A stretch of DNA of 64,000 bases from Gimesia algae (GTDB lineage: Bacteria; Planctomycetota; Planctomycetia; Planctomycetales; Planctomycetaceae), in contig NZ_CP036343.1 of NCBI RefSeq assembly GCF_007746795.1, positions 5,431,357 through 5,495,356 of the forward strand, given 5' to 3'. Every line of letters begins with the position of its first letter. Position 1 is the stretch's first letter. Below, one piece after another: positions 1-8,990 of the stretch. The position numbers and the translations under genes were made by a program. The notes under the pieces are model-generated. The model saw only the letters and a program-made list of their open reading frames with translations. It made no database searches and was not told the DNA's origin.

Positions 1-3000
1 CCAGACCGTTTCATACCGATCCTCGTTTCTTTTGGGGTAGTGCAGGAGTGATTGTTCTATTGCTCCTCGCCGTCACAGTTAGTTCATTACTTCCTGGGCA
101 AAAGGCAACCTCTGAACCATTAAATCAGGTTGCTTCCTCAGATCAATCAGAATTAAATGAATCTGTACCAGAAGAACCTGCTGAGTTGCCTACACCCTCA
201 ACAGGAAATGAGGCGCCCGTTACGTTGCCCCAATCTCCGGAGCCAGAAGACCAACCAGAGCCAGTTCAGGAACAAAAAACTGAACTCGAACCAAAAATTG
301 CTTTACAAATTGTTCCCACATCAAACCCGAAGATGAAACCCAAGAGTGCAGTTCCTGAATCCCCACAACTGCTGATCGCCCCCTTTAATAAGCTTGAGGT
401 GAAAAATATAAGGCAAGAATGGTCTGATTATCTCAAGCACGACAGTACTGTTACAAACAGCATTGGAATGAATCTCATCCTGATTCCCCCGGGAGAGTTT
501 ACAATGGGGAGTTCATATTCCCCTCAGGAACTACAGAAAATACTTCTATTGGGTCCAACATTTCCCGTTTCAGTGTTAGAAGATGAGTTCCCCCCACATC
601 AGGTACAGATCACCAAGCCATTTTATATGGGATCATACGAAGTCACGCGTGAAGAATTCAACACGCTGATCAAAGACAGTATGAATCAGGGTATGATAAA
701 GGGACTGGAGAGAGTCAATGTAAACAGGTTTCCAGCCTGGCGAATTTCCTGGTTCGATTGTGTTATGTTTTGTAATCAACTCAGTGAAAGGGAAAAACTC
801 CCTCCGTATTACAGTCTGAAAAATACAAAGCGCCGCTCTTTCCGTATTTCTACTGGAACAAATTCAGAGAAAACGATCAGCACCATTATTGAAGCAAATG
901 TTTCAATTAACGGCGGATTGGGGTACCGATTGCCCAGCGAAGCTGAATGGGAATATGCCTGTCGAGCTGGCACGACTTCACTCTTCCATTTTGGCTCTAA
1001 AGTTGACACAAGTAAAAGTAACCTGACCGGGATTAGACGCCCGGCACTTGGTAAGGGAATGGATTCAAGACTTGAGACGAGATTCGAGACGAGAGTGGGT
1101 TCTTATCGACCCAATAATTTTGATCTCTATGATATGCATGGAAATGTTGGAGAATGGTGCGAAGACTGGTATGAAAAAGATTTCTATCAACAATTCGACA
1201 GTCAAAAAGCAATCGATCCCTTGGGAAAGTTAGATCAGTCAGGCACACGCGTTTTTCGAGGGGCAACCTGGGTGATTCATCATTCCGCTTTTCGAAATTC
1301 TCATGGCCCCGACTCTCATGCTAATCCAATTGGCTTCCGAGTCGTACGAACTCTCGCGGCCCCAAATGACTCCCCTGGAACTCCCCAACCGCCAGATAAA
1401 ACCGCCACACATGACCTGAAGTTCTCGGTACTTTCGGAGTCCACTAAACAACCACTGAAACAAGTCATGATTCAATTATTACTTAATAATAAGGACAACC
1501 AATCTTTACTGGGAAGTACAACTACTGACGCACAGGGACTGGGACAGATTTCAATAGCTCTTCCCACCAATGCAAAGCTGGAAAACTGCCTGGTCAAACT
1601 AACCAGTAGCGGAATTAAATGGGAAAGAAAATTAGCTGATTTTCCTGAAGAATCACCACACGCTTTCACTATACCACTCCAGGATAATGCAGAGTATCTG
1701 AACCCTGAGTGGATTGAACAACGCCTCACCTCAGTCGGCGTGGATCAAATCATTAATGAATACAGCAATAGTAACAGTCTCGATGTACAAACAGTTAAAA
1801 AAGCCCTGCAGCTCTCACGACATGTTTTACTCGATAATCCACAAGCGGTACGTGAGCAGTTACAGGCCCGGCTGATAAGCCAGAAAGAGCCGGCTTTCAC
1901 TTTATTTCAAACGCTACCTGATCAGCAGATTCAAATTCGTTCCAGTTGGCCTTCTTTTAATCAGCCAGGCGGACCACTGATACGAACGCTTGCCGGGCAT
2001 TCCAGTAGCATTTCATGTCTGGCAGTCACTCCAGATGGAACGCGGGCTATTTCTGGTTCGACTGATGACACTCTCATAATTTGGGATCTTGCTACGAAAG
2101 AGAAAATTCGAACTCTCGAAGGACATTCGGATAACGTTCGTTGTGTGGCAATCACTCCCGATGGATCACAGGTCGTTTCTGGATCTTTTGATAAGACTCT
2201 CAAAGTCTGGAACTTGGCCGATGGTAAGTTGCTACGGACTCTGGCAGGACATTCGGATAAAATATCATGTGTCGCATTGACGCCAGATGGTAAAAAGATT
2301 ATTTCGGGAGACCTTGGTGGAACAATAAAAATATGGGACTTTGTCAGCGGGAGTATGATTCGAACATCGTCAGGAAATGCTTCCACGCGCCTCTCCAGTA
2401 GTATCCATTGTCTAGTCACAACACCGGATGGCAAGAATGCAGTTTCTAATGCTGGGTTTGGATTGAATCTATGGAATATCGCTTCTGGTAAATTGATTAG
2501 AACTCTCTCAGGACATTCAGGCACTATTATTTGCGTTGCAATTTCTCTAGATGGGAAGCAGCTCATTTCTGGTTCAATTGATCGGACGGTGCGTGTTTGG
2601 GATATTGTAAGTGGTAAGTTGCTTTGGGCTTTTAAAGCAAGTTCTGATTATCCAATCATGAGTGTAGGAATGACAAAAGATGGGCAACATGCAATCTCAG
2701 GTTCGCTTGGTGGTACATTGACTATTTGGAATCTTAGCAATGGCAAGATGAGCAGGAGACTAATAGACCAACTGGGAGATATTTTTTGTGTTGCAGTTAC
2801 GCCAGATGGAAAACAAGTTATTTCTGGCACCTACGAAGGAGCACTTAAAGTATGCAATCTCAATATTCAGAGTACCGCCTATCCCCAAAATAATATAAAA
2901 CATTCTAATCATGTCCTTACTGTGGCCTTGTTAACAGATGGCAAACATGTGTTTTCTGTGGAAAAAGACAATACGCTCAGGGTCTGGAGCTTAGAGAACG

Positions 3001-4721
3001 GCACGCTGGTTCGCACTCTTAAAGGACCTTCTGATCCAACATCCACTGATTTTGTAAGTTGTCTGGCCTTAATGCCAGATGGCAAATCTGCCATTTCCAG
3101 TTCCACGTTATCAAATGATTACACGCTAAAGGTTTGGAGTCTCTCTGATGGGAGAATACTGCAGTCACTCGAAGGGTATTCTGATCTCATTAGTTGTGTA
3201 GCTGTTACACCCGACGGGCAGCATGCCATCTCAGGTTCGAAGAACAATACGCTACAGCTCTGGGATCTGAGCAGTGGAAAATTAGTTAGAATACTCAGTG
3301 GACATTCTGATAGAATCAGTTGCGTGGCTGTCACACCAAATGGAAGAATGGCTGTCTCTGGTTCGTCAGATGAAACTCTTAGGGTTTGGGACCTGATGGG
3401 GGGCGGTTTGATTCATACTCTCGAAGGGCATTCTGATAGAATAAACTGTTTGAAAATAACGCCGGATGGGCAGCATCTTATTTCTGGCTCATCGGACAGT
3501 ACAGCTAAAGTCTGGGACCTGTCTAGTGGAAATTTAATTCGAACACTCAGCGGTCATTCGAACGATATCTCCTGTCTGTCTGTCTCTTCAAACGGTAACC
3601 AGATTATCTCCGGTTCTAATGACAGAACTCTTATAATCTGGGATCTCTCTGATGGTACAAAAATCAGAACATATGAATTAGATGATATTGCTACAGATAT
3701 TGCTATCAACCCGAATGATGATTTTATAATTGTTGGCAGCAGAGCAGGCCATGTTCATAATTTAGCTCTACAAGGACTCGATAAGACAAAAACCATAATA
3801 TCACCATCAACGACCTCAAAGCCTTCAACTCCTTCTAAGAAAAAGGAGAAAACTCCCCCAGTCAAAAAACTGGTCTTTTGGAATGAACCTCCGCTCCCGC
3901 GTTCCTGGCGAGCATTGAGTAAATCCACGCAGGATAAAATCGAATCCGTTCATGGGGTAGTGGATGAGCGTTTTATCTGGTGCTTGAATCTACCCCTGAG
4001 TTCGTTTCTGGAAATGCAGACAGAACTGAAGATTGCGAACTATCTCCCGCAAAGGATTCGCCCCTATAAGCACAAGGATGCCGTTTACGTTGCGTTTGTC
4101 TGTGTCCGGGATCAACATGTCTGGAAGTTGATTGCCAATGCATCTGCACAGGACATGATGAATGAAAATAAAAAACTACAGCCGGGTAACTGGATGCCTG
4201 TAGAAGCGGCTGGCTACTTTGATCAGGAAGAGAAATACACTGCAGTCTGGATCAAGGATGGCCCCTCTAAGGCTTATCTAGATATAGGCCTCACAAAAAC
4301 GGAACATAAGTCCAATTTTGATAAACTGACGAACCAGAAATGGTACATTTCACAACAAGATATATTTTATGGCGACAAGAAGCAGTTACGTTTCACAAAC
4401 GTATGGTATCCTGTCCCCAAATCTGCACCGAGATGGGCAAGCTGGTATGGTAGTTTACAAGAACATAAAAATAAGCAGGGCGTTTATTCATTTCAAACAG
4501 ACGTCTCTATTGCTGCAGCTGAATCTTTTTCAGCAAAATATGGGGGTTGCTGGATCGAACATCCCGACTATGTTTCGTTAGAACTGAATGAATTGAGTCC
4601 TGAGGAACATTACAAGGAAGCTACCCGATTGAAGAATCTTGGTTTTCGCCCCCAATCGATTGATGCAGAAGAAATGGAAGATAAGATCATCTCCGCTTCA
4701 GTCTGGTACCGACCTAAATAA
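1..4721 (+). CDS. Membrane-anchored FGE-like/WD40 repeat protein (5' end outside window)
   Basis: The frame is open from base 3, and the paralogue starting at 5166 has about 145 residues before the matching point. The true start therefore lies before the window, and the first in-frame start-like codon (GTG at 48) is inside the membrane helix. Domain order: a transmembrane helix (about 27-110), a Pro/Glu-rich linker, then a formylglycine-generating-enzyme (SUMF1) fold (about 450-1370; RLPSEAEWEYACRAGT, DMHGNVGEWCEDWY, GFRVVRT). Fourteen WD40 units follow (about 1975-3780, the last degenerate), fitting two seven-bladed propellers. A C-terminal domain (about 3880-4720; RIRPYKHKDAVYVAFVCV) resembles bacterial tandem-repeat domains. 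The FGE-like core reads RVFRGATWVIHHS, with no cysteine at the usual catalytic spot, so formylglycine synthesis is unlikely. Probable role is an envelope scaffold or sensor, with the propellers outside the cytoplasm (inference). Function is unknown. Confidence 0.85.
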   Translation, partial: RPFHTDPRFFWGSAGVIVLLLLAVTVSSLLPGQKATSEPLNQVASSDQSELNESVPEEPAELPTPSTGNEAPVTLPQSPEPEDQPEPVQEQKTELEPKIALQIVPTSNPKMKPKSAVPESPQLLIAPFNKLEVKNIRQEWSDYLKHDSTVTNSIGMNLILIPPGEFTMGSSYSPQELQKILLLGPTFPVSVLEDEFPPHQVQITKPFYMGSYEVTREEFNTLIKDSMNQGMIKGLERVNVNRFPAWRISWFDCVMFCNQLSEREKLPPYYSLKNTKRRSFRISTGTNSEKTISTIIEANVSINGGLGYRLPSEAEWEYACRAGTTSLFHFGSKVDTSKSNLTGIRRPALGKGMDSRLETRFETRVGSYRPNNFDLYDMHGNVGEWCEDWYEKDFYQQFDSQKAIDPLGKLDQSGTRVFRGATWVIHHSAFRNSHGPDSHANPIGFRVVRTLAAPNDSPGTPQPPDKTATHDLKFSVLSESTKQPLKQVMIQLLLNNKDNQSLLGSTTTDAQGLGQISIALPTNAKLENCLVKLTSSGIKWERKLADFPEESPHAFTIPLQDNAEYLNPEWIEQRLTSVGVDQIINEYSNSNSLDVQTVKKALQLSRHVLLDNPQAVREQLQARLISQKEPAFTLFQTLPDQQIQIRSSWPSFNQPGGPLIRTLAGHSSSISCLAVTPDGTRAISGSTDDTLIIWDLATKEKIRTLEGHSDNVRCVAITPDGSQVVSGSFDKTLKVWNLADGKLLRTLAGHSDKISCVALTPDGKKIISGDLGGTIKIWDFVSGSMIRTSSGNASTRLSSSIHCLVTTPDGKNAVSNAGFGLNLWNIASGKLIRTLSGHSGTIICVAISLDGKQLISGSIDRTVRVWDIVSGKLLWAFKASSDYPIMSVGMTKDGQHAISGSLGGTLTIWNLSNGKMSRRLIDQLGDIFCVAVTPDGKQVISGTYEGALKVCNLNIQSTAYPQNNIKHSNHVLTVALLTDGKHVFSVEKDNTLRVWSLENGTLVRTLKGPSDPTSTDFVSCLALMPDGKSAISSSTLSNDYTLKVWSLSDGRILQSLEGYSDLISCVAVTPDGQHAISGSKNNTLQLWDLSSGKLVRILSGHSDRISCVAVTPNGRMAVSGSSDETLRVWDLMGGGLIHTLEGHSDRINCLKITPDGQHLISGSSDSTAKVWDLSSGNLIRTLSGHSNDISCLSVSSNGNQIISGSNDRTLIIWDLSDGTKIRTYELDDIATDIAINPNDDFIIVGSRAGHVHNLALQGLDKTKTIISPSTTSKPSTPSKKKEKTPPVKKLVFWNEPPLPRSWRALSKSTQDKIESVHGVVDERFIWCLNLPLSSFLEMQTELKIANYLPQRIRPYKHKDAVYVAFVCVRDQHVWKLIANASAQDMMNENKKLQPGNWMPVEAAGYFDQEEKYTAVWIKDGPSKAYLDIGLTKTEHKSNFDKLTNQKWYISQQDIFYGDKKQLRFTNVWYPVPKSAPRWASWYGSLQEHKNKQGVYSFQTDVSIAAAESFSAKYGGCWIEHPDYVSLELNELSPEEHYKEATRLKNLGFRPQSIDAEEMEDKIISASVWYRPK

Positions 4722-5165
4722 CCTGACTATTATATCAATATTTGACAGTAAGGCTCTTACGGGGAAGGTTGGTACTACTAGCGGGGGAGGAGTCTGATTG
4801 AGACCTACCGGTAATTTCGTTTAATGATATCTTTATCCCCTCCTGTCACAACTGATATAGATCAAGATCAGTGACGCCAGCCAACTGATTCAAAAACGAT
4901 TAAGAAGCAAGTCTTCGTTTAGTAAAGCAAGATTTTGTTATATTCTATTCAAGGAAAAAGACCTGATTTATAAAACAATATTTCTTCACGGAAGAATCGA
5001 TCGTCTTCAGTATCCGGTAATGTAGAATCTGGAACACCTGTGGAAGAGTTAACGAGAAACATGAGATCTTAGAGATATTTTTAATTATCTGAAATGATGA
5101 TGTTCAATCCAGAACTTTACGTACAGACATAATTCTTCTTGATAACTCTCTAATCAAAGCGGTCC
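4722..5165. other. Intergenic region between two paralogous-module genes
   Basis: There are 444 bases without a supportable gene. The sequence is AT-rich and presumably carries the promoter of the gene at 5166. I could not pick out a convincing -35/-10 pair, and no clear Shine-Dalgarno precedes the ATG at 5166. No hairpin with a T-run was found after the stop at 4721. Confidence 0.5.
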
Positions 5166-7610
5166 ATGGCTAAATTTGACCCTTATTACAAATGGCTGGG
5201 CATTCCACCCAAAGATCAACCACCAAATCATTATCGATTGCTCGGTATCGATCTATTCGAAGAAGATCCCGATGTCATCGAAGCGGCCGCCGATCGTTGT
5301 ATGGCTTTTGTTCAGCAGTGTGCGTTGGGCGAGCATCTAAAGGCATCTCAACGGATCCTCAACGAACTCTCAGCTGCAAGAGTCTGTCTTCTGGTTTCTG
5401 AACAAAAAGAAAAATACGACAAAGAATTACGTGCCAAAATAAAACCTGCTGAACCAGAGTCTACTTACATGGATTCATGGTCGGAAGAAGTTGAGAATCA
5501 CGAAATCTACGATCAAGTCATCCACAATCAGGATGCTTTAAATCTAAGACCGCGCCGCTTACGCAGTAGGCAAAAAAAAACCAGCCCGAAAGCCAGACCG
5601 TTTCATACCGATCCTCGTTTCATTTGGGGTAGTGCAGGAGTGATTGTACTACTGCTCCTCGCTTTCACAATTAGCTCATTTCTTCCTGGGCAAAACGCAA
5701 CCTCTGAGCCATTGAACCAGGTTGCCTCCTCAGATCAATCTGAATTGAATGAATCAGTACCAGAAGAACCTGCAAAGCTGCTCCCCCAATCTCCGAAGTC
5801 AGAAGACCAACCAGAGCCAGTTCAGAAACAAAAAGCTGACGTCAAACCAAAAAATACTTTACAAAGTCTTACCGCACCAAAATCGGAGATGAAACCCAAG
5901 AGTGCAGTTCCTGAATCCCCAAAACTGCGTGTTGCGCCATTGAATGCAAAAAAAACTAAAGCTAAAGAGATGGAATGGTTGCCTGTGGAAGATCTGATTG
6001 CCAGCTTTGATCGCATGACCATGCATACCGGTCCTGTTCGCGAGAGTCTGAAGGGCAGAAAAAAAACGAACTCAGCAGAAGGTAATAAAGCAAAACCGGG
6101 TGAACCAGGATACGATCCTAACAAACAACGTGCCACAGGTATAGCCGATGGTATGGGGGGCTCAGGTGTCTCTGCTATGGCGGGCCTGACATTTGGTGAG
6201 CTTCCCGATGAATCAGAATTAATGACGGGAACGGAAGGCGGTATCGGTATGACTGGTCCTGTTCGTGAAGGGCGGGGGGTAAGGTTTGCCGCAGTACGCG
6301 GTGTCTTCGACCTGTCAACCCAGCAGGATAAACTTGAACGTTCATTAGGCAACGCCTTCTATTTCAAAAATATGCAGACAGGAAATATCCTAGAATTTCT
6401 CGATTTTCAGCTACAACGTAAAAAGGCCATTCCCGGCGGAGATCCCTGGGGAGGAGAGTGGAAAGATGTGGACATCGAAACGTCGATCAAAATATTGAAG
6501 GAATGTGCCGACTTTGATCCCGAAGTCGTCAACAGTGGGATTACGGACCGTGTCTTGACGATGCCGCTTCCCAGCCGCATTGCCGGTTCCTGGTATAAAG
6601 TCGCTACACATCCCCGCGTGGAATACTTTACTTTGAGCGAGGAAGAAATCGAACAGGAACTTGAATTCAATCGACGTATCTTGGATCAGTACAAAAACAC
6701 TCACTTAAATGAAAGAGTATTTAAAGAAAAACAGAAAGGATTCTCCACAGTGCAGCTTGATATGCGAGGCATGCGGAGTGAGTTGATGTACGGTGGAAGA
6801 GGTGCCAGTGAAATGGAATCGGTCATGCAGGGTATGACTGATTCCAAGCTTCAAAAGCTGAAAGCCAATATGACAGTTGCCGGTCGTCTGCTTCTATTCC
6901 GGTACTTTGATTTCGACATAATACCCGGTGAAACCTACAAGTACCGCGTCCGGCTCATAGTGCGGAATCCGAATTACCAGCGTCCCCTTGATGAAGTGGT
7001 ACTACCGGCAGTTGCCGAAGGTGAAACCCGCAGAACTCCCTGGAGTAATGAAACCGCAGCAGTGACTGCTGAGGAAGATGTGCACTTTTACCTGCTCAAT
7101 GTGGATCCTCCCTATGGTATTGCAGGGACCACTGCGAGCTTCGAAATCTACCAATGGTATCCTACAACAGGTACAACGATTCATTCTGTCTTAAAAACGT
7201 CCATTGGTGAAGAAATTGGCGGCGAGCAGGTTGTAGAGTTGTATGATGTCGCCAAAGAAGAGTATGACGAAGAAGCGAGGGTCGAATTTGATACCCAGAA
7301 TTACCTCGTCGATGCGATTTTCGCACCTACCATTCGATCGGAAGAGCATCCCGACCTGAAACTCAGAAGGCGCAGAAGACATCAGCCAATCGCACCGGAA
7401 GCAGTCATCGTTGACAATTTCGGTAATCTGAAAAGATCGCTTCCACCCGCTTTTTCCAGTTCCTATGCTGATGTCAAAATGAAATTCAGACATGAACGCG
7501 ACAGTTTAACCTGGGTCAAGAAAGCCGCAGAAGCACGCACTACTGCCCCCGCCGAGTCGCGTAGTAAAAAAAACAAGCGGAAAAAGAATCCAATCCGCGT
7601 GGGACTCTGA
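5166..7610 (+). CDS. J-domain-like membrane protein with planctomycete-type C-terminus
   Basis: An 814-residue protein. Residues about 1-90 form the N-terminal module common in Planctomycetes (YYKWLGIPPKD, NHYRLLGIDLFEEDP), which resembles a J domain but has no visible HPD triplet. A basic stretch (about 130-145) precedes one transmembrane helix (about 155-173), giving N-in/C-out topology. A Pro/Glu/Lys linker follows, then a long region rich in Gly and Met around residues 320-370. The C-terminus (about 575-810) contains DIIPGETYKYRVRLIVRNPN, which looks like a beta-sandwich. I do not recognise the C-terminal family. Bases about 5593-5930 are nearly identical to 1-375, so this gene and its upstream neighbour share an anchor-linker module joined to different C-termini. 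A terminator follows at 7651-7682. The function is unknown; an envelope-associated role is inferred. Confidence 0.8.
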   Translation: MAKFDPYYKWLGIPPKDQPPNHYRLLGIDLFEEDPDVIEAAADRCMAFVQQCALGEHLKASQRILNELSAARVCLLVSEQKEKYDKELRAKIKPAEPESTYMDSWSEEVENHEIYDQVIHNQDALNLRPRRLRSRQKKTSPKARPFHTDPRFIWGSAGVIVLLLLAFTISSFLPGQNATSEPLNQVASSDQSELNESVPEEPAKLLPQSPKSEDQPEPVQKQKADVKPKNTLQSLTAPKSEMKPKSAVPESPKLRVAPLNAKKTKAKEMEWLPVEDLIASFDRMTMHTGPVRESLKGRKKTNSAEGNKAKPGEPGYDPNKQRATGIADGMGGSGVSAMAGLTFGELPDESELMTGTEGGIGMTGPVREGRGVRFAAVRGVFDLSTQQDKLERSLGNAFYFKNMQTGNILEFLDFQLQRKKAIPGGDPWGGEWKDVDIETSIKILKECADFDPEVVNSGITDRVLTMPLPSRIAGSWYKVATHPRVEYFTLSEEEIEQELEFNRRILDQYKNTHLNERVFKEKQKGFSTVQLDMRGMRSELMYGGRGASEMESVMQGMTDSKLQKLKANMTVAGRLLLFRYFDFDIIPGETYKYRVRLIVRNPNYQRPLDEVVLPAVAEGETRRTPWSNETAAVTAEEDVHFYLLNVDPPYGIAGTTASFEIYQWYPTTGTTIHSVLKTSIGEEIGGEQVVELYDVAKEEYDEEARVEFDTQNYLVDAIFAPTIRSEEHPDLKLRRRRRHQPIAPEAVIVDNFGNLKRSLPPAFSSSYADVKMKFRHERDSLTWVKKAAEARTTAPAESRSKKNKRKKNPIRVGL

Positions 7611-7650
7611 ATAGAATATTTCAATCCAGTTATAAAATACAAAAAAGAGG

Positions 7651-7682
7651 AGTGGAATGTTCCAATATTCTACTATTTTTTT
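7651..7682 (+). terminator. Rho-independent terminator after the J-like membrane protein
   Basis: AGTGGAAT (7651-7658) pairs with ATTCTACT (7667-7674) through eight pairs including one G-T, with an 8-base loop. A run of T follows at 7676-7682. It lies 40 bases after the stop codon at 7610. Confidence 0.8.
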
Positions 7683-7873
7683 GAGGTGGCGTCGGATACA
7701 AAAAGACTGTCGCACGTAAAGTCCCATAGCCAACTGATCTTAGAAGAGAATATCTGGTGAAAGAACTGAGGTGGGACAGTGCAAGTATGCCGTGAAGGAT
7801 TGTTAGTTGTGACTTTTTCGGTGCGAACGCGCGTACGCTGAACGTGAAAAAATGACTTACTTTTCGATTTGAT

Positions 7874-7981
7874 CTACGCCGCAATCCGCCGGTATGAATT
7901 GATCAGTCCTCCGAGATGTTCCTCGAAGTGGATCTCATTGTGCCTTATCGTCTCGGATTTATGACTGTTCTGCTCGCTTAT
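7874..7981 (-). pseudogene. C-terminal fragment of an IS transposase/integrase
   Basis: The minus strand reads about 35 codons ending in HLGGLINSYRRIAA and a TAG stop (7876-7874). This tail looks like the end of a DDE integrase-type transposase. No start or catalytic region is nearby, so this is a relic. It is too short for confident family assignment. It lies in an otherwise empty stretch between the terminator at 7651 and the recombinase remains. Confidence 0.35.
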
Positions 7982-8012
7982 TAATTTTAATCTAATATGA
8001 AGCTGCCAATAC

Positions 8013-8057
8013 CTAAAAAATCATAACGGCAGCCGACCCTTCAGGCCGGCCTCCGTT
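8013..8057 (-). terminator. Terminator of the broken recombinase gene
   Basis: On the minus strand a long GC-rich stem (AACGGAGGCCGGCC against GGTCGGCTGCCGTT, one mismatch and G-T pairs) is followed by ATGATTTTTT. It lies about 25 bases after the recombinase stop codon at 8083. Confidence 0.65.
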
Positions 8058-8868
8058 GAGATCGTTAACTCAGCTTTCAGATTCACGCGGTCTGTTTAGG
8101 TCGCCACCGCGAAGCATTCTCTGGTGCTTCTGTAAGCGGGATAAAGGGATCTGTCAGCCCTCGCTCCTGCAGTTCTTTCCCCATCTTTAGAGCCAAATGG
8201 GCACCACGCTTTGAGATTTCCAGATGGGCTCCGATTTCTTCCAATGTGGGTCGATGATCAGGATCCCGGTCGTAAAACTCCAGAGCAGACATCGCATTTG
8301 CAGGGGTTGATGAAGCCTCAAATAAATCGACGGTGATCTCTTCTTCAAATACTTCCGGATTTGCTGCAAGTTGTTCTTCGCCGGGCAATTGAAGGGATAG
8401 ACCTTGGCCACCGAATTTCACCAGCTGAAGTGTCATCTCGGCCCGCAGTACCACTTTGTTGCTGCCGAGTTGCTGACAGGGAACCGCCCGAATGGGCCCT
8501 TTCAATATTCGTTCCAGGACATCTCCCGCGGTACGATCCATCGAGAGAACCTGCTCTGCAGCCTCCAGGAATTTCGCAGCGATCTTATCTCGGGTCGGCA
8601 GAGATCTGGCTTGGGACAGCTGACTTTGCAGTCGTTCTTCATCAAGCTTCAGATCATCCAGTTGAGACTGAATTTCCCTTGCCTTTTCGGCCACAAACTC
8701 AGGAGGGTCATCATTACCCATCACCAGCTTCAACAGGTTATTCTGCTGCCGCTTGAGTTCGGTACGACGTCTGTTTAACTGTATTCTAAGTTGTTCGATA
8801 TTCTCGGGCGTCAGTAGTAAACGCTCTGTGTAGGCAGTCAGAGGATCCAGAATCGACTCAGAGGACCT

Positions 8869-8874
8869 TAGGAT
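8869..8874. repeat. Target-site duplication, left copy (TAGGAT)
   Basis: TAGGAT lies directly outside the left terminal repeat of the IS21-family element. The same six bases lie outside the right terminal repeat at 11436-11441. Six bases fits the 4-8 bp duplications known for IS21 elements. Confidence 0.9.
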
Positions 8875-8990
8875 TGGAGATTGGCGTGCAAAGCGGACCC
8901 ACTTTGGGGGAGTTATTGGCGCGTAAAATGGACCCATCGTAGCAAGTTCCTGATACTGGAGGCTTTTGACCTTCAGTTTCGGGGTGAAGG

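Noticed and set aside
1961-2566. Long minus-strand open frame across the WD40 region
   Set aside because: It is the antisense of repeated WD40 codons; the protein just mirrors the repeats (CPSGVTATQ-like periodic motifs) and has no start signal.
1975-3660. Regular repeats about 126 bases apart, which could suggest a repeat array
   Set aside because: The period is 42 codons and the units encode WD40 motifs; units diverge at nucleotide level, so this is protein repetition, not a CRISPR or satellite.
5822-6352. Minus-strand frame of 176 codons inside the J-like membrane gene
   Set aside because: It is Ser/Pro-rich shadow coding opposite a gene with clear domain structure.
8875-8937. First codons of the apparent 284-residue recombinase C-terminal gene
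   Set aside because: These codons come from the IS left end; the real gene's residues begin at the target-site junction, so ATG 8937 is not an authentic start.
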